NCBI GenBank assembly: GCA_947379965.1
Contig: CANCPC010000015.1
Location: 1-36,232 of the forward strand
Reading direction: 5' to 3'
From: Flavobacteriaceae bacterium
GTDB lineage: Bacteria > Bacteroidota > Bacteroidia > Flavobacteriales > Flavobacteriaceae
Length of the DNA stretch: 36,232 bases
The notes below the pieces were generated by a model. It had not been told where the DNA came from and did no database searches. It saw only the letters and a program-made list of their open reading frames with translations. Below, piece by piece: positions 8,418-15,145 of this stretch (positions are counted from its first letter, which is position 1; every line of letters starts with the position of its first letter). The position numbers and the translations under genes were made by a program.

Positions 8418-9563
8418 ATGAAATTTTATAAAAGTAGAAACACAAGCCGATGGATCATTATTTTTGCTTCCTTTTTTATTATTTCGTTAATTCTTTGGAA
8501 TACCTATGATTTTTTTAAAATTTTTAAAAACGAAGAACGTATAAAAATGAATCTTTGGGAAAAGGCTCAAAAAAAAGTAAATAACGCTAGTGAAACTACT
8601 GACTTAGAACTTCCGCTCCAAATTTTAAGTAACAATTCGATTCCAGTTATGGTTGTAGAAAATGACAGTGTAATAAATACTGTGCATATTGACGAGGAAA
8701 TAGTCAAGGATAAACAAAAAAAGAATGCTTTTTTAAATAGTCTAAAAAACCAAAACGAACCTATCAAAATTGAATATGCTCCTGGGAAATTTCAGAAATT
8801 GTATTACGGAAACTCTGCTTTACTAAATAAACTTAAGTATTATCCCATCGCTTTATTGCTAATAATTGTATTGTTTGTTGGACTGGTTTACAATTTTTAC
8901 AGAAGTACTAAAATAGCTACTCAAAACAAACTTTGGGCAGGAATGGCGAAAGAAACGGCACACCAAATAGGAACGCCACTATCGTCACTAATAGGCTGGG
9001 TCGAACTTTTGAAAACAGAAAAAATAGACAAAACAATAACTGTTGAAATAGAAAGAGATATTGAACGATTAAAAACCATTACCGATAGGTTTTCAAAAAT
9101 TGGGTCTGAGCCCAAATTAGAAAATAAAGATATAATCGAGGAAACACTTCAATCCTATGATTATTTGCAATCTCGGTTTTCAAAACAAGTAGCTTTTTCT
9201 TTTGAAGCTCCACAAAAACCAATTGTAGTTTCAATGAATCCAACTTTACATAGTTGGACAATTGAAAACTTAGTGAAAAATGCTATTGACGCCATGAAGG
9301 GCAAAGGAGAATTGTTGGTCTCGATTGAGGAGGAAGGAGAAAATGTAAAAATAAAAGTGTCGGATACTGGAAAAGGAATCCCAAAAAAACAATTCAAAAA
9401 CGTATTTGAACCCGGATATACAACAAAGCAACGCGGATGGGGCTTAGGGCTTTCTCTAACAAAAAGAATTGTCGAAGAATACCATAAAGGAACCATAAAA
9501 GTTTTGAATTCTGAGATTGGAAAAGGAACGACAATGCAAATTAATTTAAAGAAAAATGTCTAG
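8418..9563 (+). CDS. Membrane-bound sensor histidine kinase, orphan
   Basis: The 381-residue kinase has a transmembrane segment near residues 10-32 (WIIIFASFFIISLILW), an extracytoplasmic region of about 100 residues, and a second membrane segment near 135-155 (YPIALLLIIVLFVGLVYNFY). The phospho-acceptor helix is ETAHQIGTPLSSLIGW. The ATPase domain shows the N box ENLVKNAIDAM, the G1 box SDTGKGIP and the G2 box GWGLGLSLTKRIV. The frame is open from a TTG at 8388, but ATG 8418 just before MKFYKSRNTSRW is the likely start. No response regulator is adjacent. Its 3' end overlaps the convergent transglutaminase gene by 4 bases. Confidence 0.9.
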   Translation: MKFYKSRNTSRWIIIFASFFIISLILWNTYDFFKIFKNEERIKMNLWEKAQKKVNNASETTDLELPLQILSNNSIPVMVVENDSVINTVHIDEEIVKDKQKKNAFLNSLKNQNEPIKIEYAPGKFQKLYYGNSALLNKLKYYPIALLLIIVLFVGLVYNFYRSTKIATQNKLWAGMAKETAHQIGTPLSSLIGWVELLKTEKIDKTITVEIERDIERLKTITDRFSKIGSEPKLENKDIIEETLQSYDYLQSRFSKQVAFSFEAPQKPIVVSMNPTLHSWTIENLVKNAIDAMKGKGELLVSIEEEGENVKIKVSDTGKGIPKKQFKNVFEPGYTTKQRGWGLGLSLTKRIVEEYHKGTIKVLNSEIGKGTTMQINLKKNV

Positions 9564-10732
9564 TTTAATGGAATTCCAAACCATGAAACTTTGGTAAACA
9601 TTCCCTTCCTTCCAATTTTTGACTTCCCTAAATATTCCTTTACGAAGGATTCATGGCCCTCGACCTGTACTAATGTATCATAAATATTTTTCCGTAATGA
9701 AGCTACATTAGCACTATTTTGACTTCCAACAGAACCAATAGCAACAATATCATTTTGACATTTAATCAAAATATCTTTTGGTGTTTGTATCATTTTACTA
9801 ATTTCGAAATCAGGCAAAGTAGGTTTAAATTGCTTATTCCTATAATTAATGAAATCATTCAAAAAAATAATGGCTTGGTTATATTCGGAAGTAACTGCAT
9901 TTAATTTTTCAATATTTATGTTTTGATTCAAAACTTCGTTTTCTTTCTTTTTACTAACTAGGTAATCTGAAATCAATTTGTTTTTAACTCCGTTTTTCTC
10001 AATTCTTTTTGTTGCTTCACCCGATTTTTCAGCTTGGGATAATGAATCGTATTTTCCAATTTCAGCTGCAAAATCAAAATATTTTTTTGTTTTATCCACT
10101 TGAATTTTTCCGTCGTAAAACTCTTGATTTGTCACAGGATAATTTAAAAATTGCCATAAATAATCAAATGGAATGTGTGATGAGATTATTTTACTCGGTT
10201 CCGTTTTAAAATAATAATCATTTATTTTCTTTACGAATTTGCCATTATATAAAGCTCCCGAACCCCAAGTAGGATCAAAAACAAACCATTTATTGTCAAT
10301 TTTGGCTGCGCACCAAGCGTGAGCCAAACTAGCTATAGTTCCATTTTGCTTGGTATAACCTTCAATTATATAGGACTTTATACCAATTTTAATGGTGATA
10401 TCATTAAAAACTTCGGCGTAATGAATACAAACTCCTATTCGATTTTTTAAAGCACTGTAAATTTTTTCTTGTGGAGATTGGCTTGAATTATCAAAAAACA
10501 TATTTTTCACATCATAGCTAATGTTTGATGCGGTCCAATAAAAAACAGCACGAATTTTATCGTTTTCTGTTTTAAAATTAGCATTGATATAACGTGCAAT
10601 TCCATCAGTAGAAGTAGTCGAACTGCTTGGAATTGCAGCGATTTTTTTATCGATTAAAGTATAGCCAACATTGGGTTGGCCAAAACTTAAAATAGAAAAA
10701 AGGAAAGTAAAAACTAAGATAGTTTTTTTCAT
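9560..10732 (-). CDS. Secreted transglutaminase-like protein
   Basis: The 390-residue protein starts with a signal peptide (residues 1-18, ending SILSFGQ), so it acts outside the cytoplasm. A transglutaminase/protease-like core covers about 40-170. The Cys-His-Asp triad is visible: C102 in RIGVCIHYAEVFN, H138 in LAHAWCAAKI and D153 in FVFDPTWGSG. Bacterial members are often peptidases or amidases rather than cross-linkers. The C-terminal 200 residues have no motif I recognise. It overlaps the kinase gene tail to tail by 4 bases and lies 28 bases downstream of the HIT gene, so it may be the last gene of a greA-HIT transcript. The substrate cannot be told from the sequence. Confidence 0.85.
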   Translation of the reverse strand: MKKTILVFTFLFSILSFGQPNVGYTLIDKKIAAIPSSSTTSTDGIARYINANFKTENDKIRAVFYWTASNISYDVKNMFFDNSSQSPQEKIYSALKNRIGVCIHYAEVFNDITIKIGIKSYIIEGYTKQNGTIASLAHAWCAAKIDNKWFVFDPTWGSGALYNGKFVKKINDYYFKTEPSKIISSHIPFDYLWQFLNYPVTNQEFYDGKIQVDKTKKYFDFAAEIGKYDSLSQAEKSGEATKRIEKNGVKNKLISDYLVSKKKENEVLNQNINIEKLNAVTSEYNQAIIFLNDFINYRNKQFKPTLPDFEISKMIQTPKDILIKCQNDIVAIGSVGSQNSANVASLRKNIYDTLVQVEGHESFVKEYLGKSKIGRKGMFTKVSWFGIPLN

Positions 10733-10760
10733 TTTATTTGGATTACCTCTAAAATAGTGT

Positions 10761-11150
10761 CTACAAATTAGCTTGAATTTCTTTGGCCAAAGTTTCGAAT
10801 TCTTCTTTAGTCAAGGTAACTTTATTTTGAAAACGCATTTCGTCCATTTCGTTTAACGGAATTAAATGAACGTGTGCGTGAGGAACTTCAAGTCCTACAA
10901 CTGCCATTCCGATTCTTTTGCAAGGAACCGTTTTTTCAAGTGCAATGGCAATTTTTTTAGAAAATTGCATCAATCCAATATACAAGTCCTCTTCAATGTC
11001 GAAAATCTTATCTATTTCCTGTTTAGGAATGCATAAAGTATGTCCTTTTGCATTTGGATTTACATCTAAAAAAGCCAAAAAATTATCATCCTCTGCAATT
11101 CTATAAGATGGGATTTCTCCTTTTATAATTTTTGTAAAAATACTAGACAT
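10761..11150 (-). CDS. HIT family nucleotide-binding hydrolase
   Basis: This 129-residue protein is a compact Hint-type HIT protein, a family that hydrolyses nucleoside phosphoramidates or dinucleotides. The start SSIFTKIIKGEIPSYRIAEDD and the region VNPNAKGHTLCIPK are characteristic. The catalytic triad HAHVHLIP is at 91-98. It lies 91 bases downstream of greA in the same direction, a pairing I recall as common in Flavobacteria. The spacer contains AT-rich imperfect inverted repeats built from TTAATTG and CGATTAAA. The physiological substrate is unknown. Confidence 0.92.
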   Translation of the reverse strand: MSSIFTKIIKGEIPSYRIAEDDNFLAFLDVNPNAKGHTLCIPKQEIDKIFDIEEDLYIGLMQFSKKIAIALEKTVPCKRIGMAVVGLEVPHAHVHLIPLNEMDEMRFQNKVTLTKEEFETLAKEIQANL

Positions 11151-11241
11151 TGTTGAAATGTTTAATTGATTAACTATTTAATTGTTGAATCGGTTAGTTG
11201 AAAATCGATTAAAACAATTAAACAACTAAACGATTAAACTC

Positions 11242-11718
11242 TTAGTCTCTAGAAATTTCAAGAATTTCAAAACGTAAAACGCCGTTTGGAACGGTAATTT
11301 CAGCTATTTCTCCAATAGATTTTCCCAATAATCCTTTACCAATTGGAGAGGTCACGGAGATTTTACCGGTTTTAAGATCGGCTTCACTTTCGGCAACAAG
11401 CGTATATTTCATCTCAATTCCGTTAGAAAGATTCTTGATTTTCACGTTCGATAAAACCAATGCTTTAGAAACATCTAATTGAGTTTCGTCAATCAATCTA
11501 GCGTTTGAATGAACCTCTTCTAATTTAGCAATTCGCATTTCCAACATTCCTTGTGCTTCTTTGGCAGCATCATATTCAGCGTTCTCAGATAAATCCCCTT
11601 TATCTCTTGCCTCTGCAATATCAGCAGATGCTTTTGGACGCATCACACTTTTTAAATAATCTAATTCTTCTCTTAATTTTTTTAATCCTTCGGCTGTATA
11701 ATACGATACTTTCGTCAT
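11242..11718 (-). CDS. greA: Transcription elongation factor GreA
   Basis: GreA binds the secondary channel of RNA polymerase and stimulates cleavage of backtracked transcripts. The 158-residue protein has the N-terminal coiled coil (YYTAEGLKKLREELDYL) with the acidic tip in GDLSENAEYDAAKEAQ, and a C-terminal FKBP-like domain with the signature SPIGKGLLGKSIGE. The frame is open upstream to 11817, but the extra 33 codons cover a promoter and a hairpin. The ATG at 11718 (MTKVSYYTAEG) is therefore the start. Confidence 0.95.
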   Translation of the reverse strand: MTKVSYYTAEGLKKLREELDYLKSVMRPKASADIAEARDKGDLSENAEYDAAKEAQGMLEMRIAKLEEVHSNARLIDETQLDVSKALVLSNVKIKNLSNGIEMKYTLVAESEADLKTGKISVTSPIGKGLLGKSIGEIAEITVPNGVLRFEILEISRD

Positions 11719-11742
11719 AACTTCATCATTTATATAAAATAG

Positions 11743-11767
11743 AAAAAATCCCATCAGGACGGGATTT
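11743..11767 (-). promoter_or_regulatory. Terminator-like hairpin in the greA leader
   Basis: On the minus strand AAATCCC (complement of 11761-11767) pairs with GGGATTT (complement of 11746-11752) across an 8-base loop and is followed by a run of six T. It lies 25 bases ahead of the greA start and directly at the predicted transcript 5' end. It may be an attenuator, a source of a very short RNA, or a 5' stabiliser. Confidence 0.5.
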
Positions 11768-11774
11768 CTTTCCA

Positions 11775-11806
11775 CAAAGATATTGTTTTTAATTTTTAAT
11801 TCACAA
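11775..11806 (-). promoter_or_regulatory. Predicted greA promoter
   Basis: On the minus strand TTG (complement of 11804-11806), a 21-base spacer and TATCTTTG (complement of 11775-11782) match the Bacteroidetes consensus. The predicted start is near 11768. Confidence 0.55.
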
Positions 11807-11881
11807 TTTAATACCAATCATATATATTTCAAAGTTAAATAAATTAAATTTGTTGGCACCATTCTTTTATATATTTAAATA

Positions 11882-12295
11882 ATGAAAAAGTATTTATTAG
11901 TATTCTTCATAATTGCACTTTTTTTGGGCTGCAGTCCTACTAATTTTAATAACCAGAATCCTTATATCGCTAATTACAATTTTACACTAAATATTAATAT
12001 GGATTTACCTTCTTACGGAAGTCTATTATATCCAAGTAATGCTGTTTATTATGCTGGTCAGGGCGTTCGAGGTCTAATTATTTTTAATACCGGAAGTGGG
12101 TACAATGCCTTTGATGCAGCTTGTCCCAATCAAGCCATAGGTGCTTGCTCTACGATGACCATAAAAGGAATTAATGCCATATGCCCTTGTGATGGCAGGG
12201 AATATAGTCTGTTTACCGGCCAAGGTGGTTTACAATATCCATTAAAGCAATATCGTGTTGAAGTAATTGGAAATATGCTTCGAATTTATAATTAA
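11882..12295 (+). CDS. Rieske-like lipoprotein lacking the cluster histidines
   Basis: The 137-residue protein has a lipoprotein signal ending LFLGCS with the lipidated Cys at 17, so it is anchored to a membrane. The body resembles a Rieske [2Fe-2S] domain: AFDAACPNQ (78-84) stands where the first CxH box should be, and ICPCDGREYSLFTG (100-113) where CPCHG should be. Both ligand histidines are replaced, by Asn83 and Asp104, while four cysteines (81, 89, 101, 103) remain. It may bind no cluster, a Cys-only cluster, or use disulfides. The neighbouring greA is divergent, and TAAATTTG upstream may be a -7 element. Similar short lipoproteins occur in Flavobacteria; the function is unknown. Confidence 0.75.
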   Translation: MKKYLLVFFIIALFLGCSPTNFNNQNPYIANYNFTLNINMDLPSYGSLLYPSNAVYYAGQGVRGLIIFNTGSGYNAFDAACPNQAIGACSTMTIKGINAICPCDGREYSLFTGQGGLQYPLKQYRVEVIGNMLRIYN

Positions 12296-12298
12296 CTA

Positions 12299-12331
12299 AA
12301 AAATCCTGATAGCAAAACTATCAGGATTTTA
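12299..12331. terminator. Bidirectional intrinsic terminator
   Basis: AAAATCCTGATAG (12300-12312) pairs with CTATCAGGATTTT (12318-12330) around a 5-base loop. It lies between the convergent lipoprotein and TonB-dependent receptor genes. Confidence 0.85.
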
Positions 12332-12351
12332 AAATTATAATTGATGTTAAC

Positions 12352-14499
12352 CTAAAACTTCAAGGTTAATCCCGTTAAGAAATTGATTCCTGCTTGTGGA
12401 TAATAATAAGGATAAACATCCCACATATAACCGTTTGAGCTATATTTCTTGTCTAAAAAATTGTTGACCAATCCTGTTATTACAATTGATTTAAAAATCG
12501 ATTTTGGTTTAATTTCGTATGATACATTCAAATCATTTACAAAATAGTCCGCTAATTTCGCGGCTGGCAATTCGATGTTGTTCCTATATTGTTGGCCAAC
12601 GAATTTCTGCAATAATGAAATTTGCACGCTTTCGATTTGTTTATAAACCAAAATATTCCCCACAATGATTGATGGTGAATACGCAATAGTTGTCGTTCCG
12701 AAATTTTGTCCGGCCACAGCCAAATCATTATTTTTATTGCTACTCAAGGTAAAATTAGGTCTAATAAATAGCTTTTCAGAAAACGCAATTGTAGCGTCAA
12801 CTTCTAATCCTAAACGGAAACTTTTATCACTATTCGAACGAATCGGATTTCCAACATCGTCCAGTTTTCCAGTCAAAATCAGTTGATCTTTGTAAGCCAT
12901 ATAGTAAATATTCGAATTGAATTTTACTTTTTCGCCAGCAAATCTCCAACCTAATTCAAAGTCGTTCAGTTTTTCTGGTTTCGCATTTCCACCTTCATAA
13001 TCTGTTCTATTTGGTTCCCGATTCGCTCTAGCATAAGAAAAATACAATACGTTTTTTCCGTTTACAGTGTAGTTTAAACCCGCTTTTGGATTGAAAAAAT
13101 TGAAGTTAGCGTTTACCAAACCTGTTTCTGGACTATCGATTTTATAAATCACATTTCGAAGTTGCAAATCGCCAAACAAGCTTAATTTTGAACTGATTTG
13201 GTAATTGGCTTTCGCAAAAATATTTCCGTCGTTTTTAGTCGCCGAATTATCATAATATTTATCGCCCAATTCGCTTTGAGAAGCAAAACGCGCCCAAATT
13301 ACTTGACCAAAATGCCCTCCTTCGTATTTATTATAACCTCCACCAACAATAAAATCTAGTTTTTCCTCTTTGTAATTGGCCGAAAATGTAGTTCCGTAGA
13401 AATTATTATCCAACCATTTCTGACGGATTAAATCGGTGGTAGTTTGCCCTGTAACAGGTAGCAATCCATAATCTGCAAAAGCCTGATTATTCAAGTATTC
13501 TTCATAATAGCCTTTCCCTTTTGTGTAATGAAAAGCCAAATTAGTATTCCATTTACTCGATACTTTTTCATTCCAATGCAACTGATAATGGTCTTGTTGG
13601 TAATTATCAGTTTCATTCTTGTAAAACTGCGTATTTCCGTTTAAATCAGTATACATTCCCGCAAAATTGAACGTTCGTTTGGTTGCCAATGTTTCTCCAT
13701 CAACACCATACCAAGATTGATAGGTTTTCTCTTTTCCTCCAAAAGCCAAAGCTTTAATCAATGTCGTTTTACCCACATAAGTTCCTTGAAGAAAATAAGA
13801 TTTCATATCCGAAGCACCACGATCCACATATCCATCCGATTTTATAGCCGACAAACGACCAGCGATTTCAAAATGGTCATTCATCAGACCGGTACTGAAT
13901 TTTACGGTATGTTTTTGGGTATTAAAACTCCCAAATGAATTCGAGATTTCGCCATTACTCACCTTAGAATAACTGTCGGTAAGCATATTTAAGCTTGCGC
14001 CAAAGGCACCCGCTCCATTAGTAGAAGTTCCCACACCACGCTGCAACTGCAAACTCTCGACCGAAGAAGCAAAATCAGGCATATCTACAAAATAGCTTCC
14101 GCTACTCTCCGAATCGTTGTAAGGAATACCGTTTATAGTTACATTTACTCGGGATGCATCGCTACCGCGAACACGAATTCCGGTGTAACCCACTCCATTT
14201 CCGGCATCGGAAGTCGTGACAACAGACGGTAAATAGTTCATCAAAATAGGAATATCTTGTCCTAAATTGCGGAACTTAATTTCCTTTTTGTCTAAATTGC
14301 TGAAACTAACCGGTGTTTTTGAAGTAACACGAACCGCCGAAACTAATACTTCATCCAATTGATTAACTTTGGTTGTGTCTTTGACTTGGGAAAAAGTAAA
14401 AATAGAAAATAGAAGAAAGAAGAAAGATAATAATAGATTGTTGTTTTTTGGGCTCTTAGCTCTTGGCTCTTGGCTTTTTGTGTAAAATAAAATGTTCAT
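12352..14499 (-). CDS. TonB-dependent outer-membrane receptor, probably for thiamine
   Basis: This 715-residue beta-barrel receptor imports its ligand with energy from TonB. The signal peptide core is LLLSFFFLLFSIFTFSQ (22-38). A TonB-box-like NQLDEVLVSAVRV follows, then the plug domain (GVGYTGIRVRGSD, GIPYNDSESSG, LQRGVGTSTNGAGAFGASLN). A long barrel ends with the terminal aromatic in TGLTLKF. No SusC-type carboxypeptidase extension is present. Thiamine is inferred from the TPP riboswitch in its leader. The n-region of the signal is unusually long, about 21 residues, and is encoded partly by a 7-base tandem repeat. The gene is alone downstream of the riboswitch and ends at a strong terminator. 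Confidence 0.9.
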   Translation of the reverse strand: MNILFYTKSQEPRAKSPKNNNLLLSFFFLLFSIFTFSQVKDTTKVNQLDEVLVSAVRVTSKTPVSFSNLDKKEIKFRNLGQDIPILMNYLPSVVTTSDAGNGVGYTGIRVRGSDASRVNVTINGIPYNDSESSGSYFVDMPDFASSVESLQLQRGVGTSTNGAGAFGASLNMLTDSYSKVSNGEISNSFGSFNTQKHTVKFSTGLMNDHFEIAGRLSAIKSDGYVDRGASDMKSYFLQGTYVGKTTLIKALAFGGKEKTYQSWYGVDGETLATKRTFNFAGMYTDLNGNTQFYKNETDNYQQDHYQLHWNEKVSSKWNTNLAFHYTKGKGYYEEYLNNQAFADYGLLPVTGQTTTDLIRQKWLDNNFYGTTFSANYKEEKLDFIVGGGYNKYEGGHFGQVIWARFASQSELGDKYYDNSATKNDGNIFAKANYQISSKLSLFGDLQLRNVIYKIDSPETGLVNANFNFFNPKAGLNYTVNGKNVLYFSYARANREPNRTDYEGGNAKPEKLNDFELGWRFAGEKVKFNSNIYYMAYKDQLILTGKLDDVGNPIRSNSDKSFRLGLEVDATIAFSEKLFIRPNFTLSSNKNNDLAVAGQNFGTTTIAYSPSIIVGNILVYKQIESVQISLLQKFVGQQYRNNIELPAAKLADYFVNDLNVSYEIKPKSIFKSIVITGLVNNFLDKKYSSNGYMWDVYPYYYPQAGINFLTGLTLKF
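14452..14475 (-). repeat. Three-copy 7-base tandem repeat in the receptor signal-peptide region
   Basis: On the plus strand the units read GCTCTTA, GCTCTTG, GCTCTTG and then GCTTTTT, starting at 14452. They encode the hydrophilic stretch SQEPRAKSP just ahead of the hydrophobic core of the signal peptide. Because the unit is not a multiple of three, a gain or loss of one unit would shift the frame. Confidence 0.6.
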
Positions 14500-14599
14500 C
14501 CGTAAATAGTTTTACGAATAAAAGGGGGAATTATTCTTTTGTTAAATTAAAATGATTGGTTCTGATTTTTCAGAATGACGTGCACATCATCTTCGAATC

Positions 14600-14690
14600 T
14601 ATTTCCCTTAACAGCATTACCTGTTCAGGTTCGTTGGGTATAATCTCAGCTGTCATTCCTTTTTTTGGAATCTAGCACCCCTTTGAGACG
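14600..14690 (-). promoter_or_regulatory. TPP riboswitch (THI element)
   Basis: Read on the minus strand, the conserved aptamer blocks appear in order. They are AGGGGTGC (complement of 14675-14682), a variable hairpin ATTCC/GGAAT, GCTGAGAT (14643-14650), ACCC, GAACCTGA (14625-14632), GGTAATGCTG and AAGGGAAAT (14601-14609). These are the diagnostic elements of the thiamine-pyrophosphate riboswitch. It lies about 100 bases before the TonB-dependent receptor start and is expected to repress that gene when TPP is plentiful. Between aptamer and gene there is no clear intrinsic terminator. A C-run at 14524-14528 (minus CCCCCTTT) could pair with the aptamer's AAAGGGG, which suggests a competing fold. 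Confidence 0.93.
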
Positions 14691-14741
14691 GATCAAAATT
14701 AATTATAAATTGTGAAATATGAATTATGAATTGCAATAAAT

Positions 14742-15143
14742 TTAAAAATCTGGTTTTCTCCTATTCTTCTTAATGTCTGAAACGTTTTTTTTATCTTTAA
14801 TTCTCTTTCTAATAACCGATTTTGGGATTTTTGTAGCTTTTCTGATTTTAGGAATTACGAGACCCGTGGTGATTATATCCAAAAACCGTTTGGTTACAAT
14901 TCCTTTATTTTTGAGTTGGCTTCGGTCTTCATCACAATTCAAGATTAAAATTTTTTCGGAGGTTAATCTCGAATAGAGTTTGGTTTCCAATAACAATTTT
15001 TCTTCTTCTGTAAGGGCATTCGAATTTCCCAAATCAAAAGACAAAACCACTTTCGAAGAAACTTTATTTACGTTTTGGCCGCCGGCACCACTGCTTCGGA
15101 CGGCCTTGAAATTTAATTCCGATATAAGTTTTTCAGTTTCCAA
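14742..15143 (-). CDS. arfB: Peptidyl-tRNA hydrolase ArfB (YaeJ family ribosome rescue)
   Basis: ArfB releases stalled peptides from ribosomes. It keeps the catalytic GGQ of class I release factors (SSGAGGQNVNKVSSKV) and ends in a basic tail (RKRIKDKKNVSDIKKNRRKPDF) that enters the empty mRNA channel. No ATG is well placed: the only upstream ATG frames run deep into the preceding gene. A TTG at 15143, two bases after the upstream stop (TAA-CT-TTG), gives a 133-residue protein with a normal N-terminus, METEKLISELNFKAVR. I therefore chose TTG. The gene is the last of the operon before the riboswitch. Confidence 0.88.
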   Translation of the reverse strand: METEKLISELNFKAVRSSGAGGQNVNKVSSKVVLSFDLGNSNALTEEEKLLLETKLYSRLTSEKILILNCDEDRSQLKNKGIVTKRFLDIITTGLVIPKIRKATKIPKSVIRKRIKDKKNVSDIKKNRRKPDF

Positions 15144-15145
15144 AG

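Noticed and set aside
11719..11817. Extended N-terminus of GreA
   Set aside because: The added 33 codons cross the predicted promoter and hairpin and are unlike any GreA.
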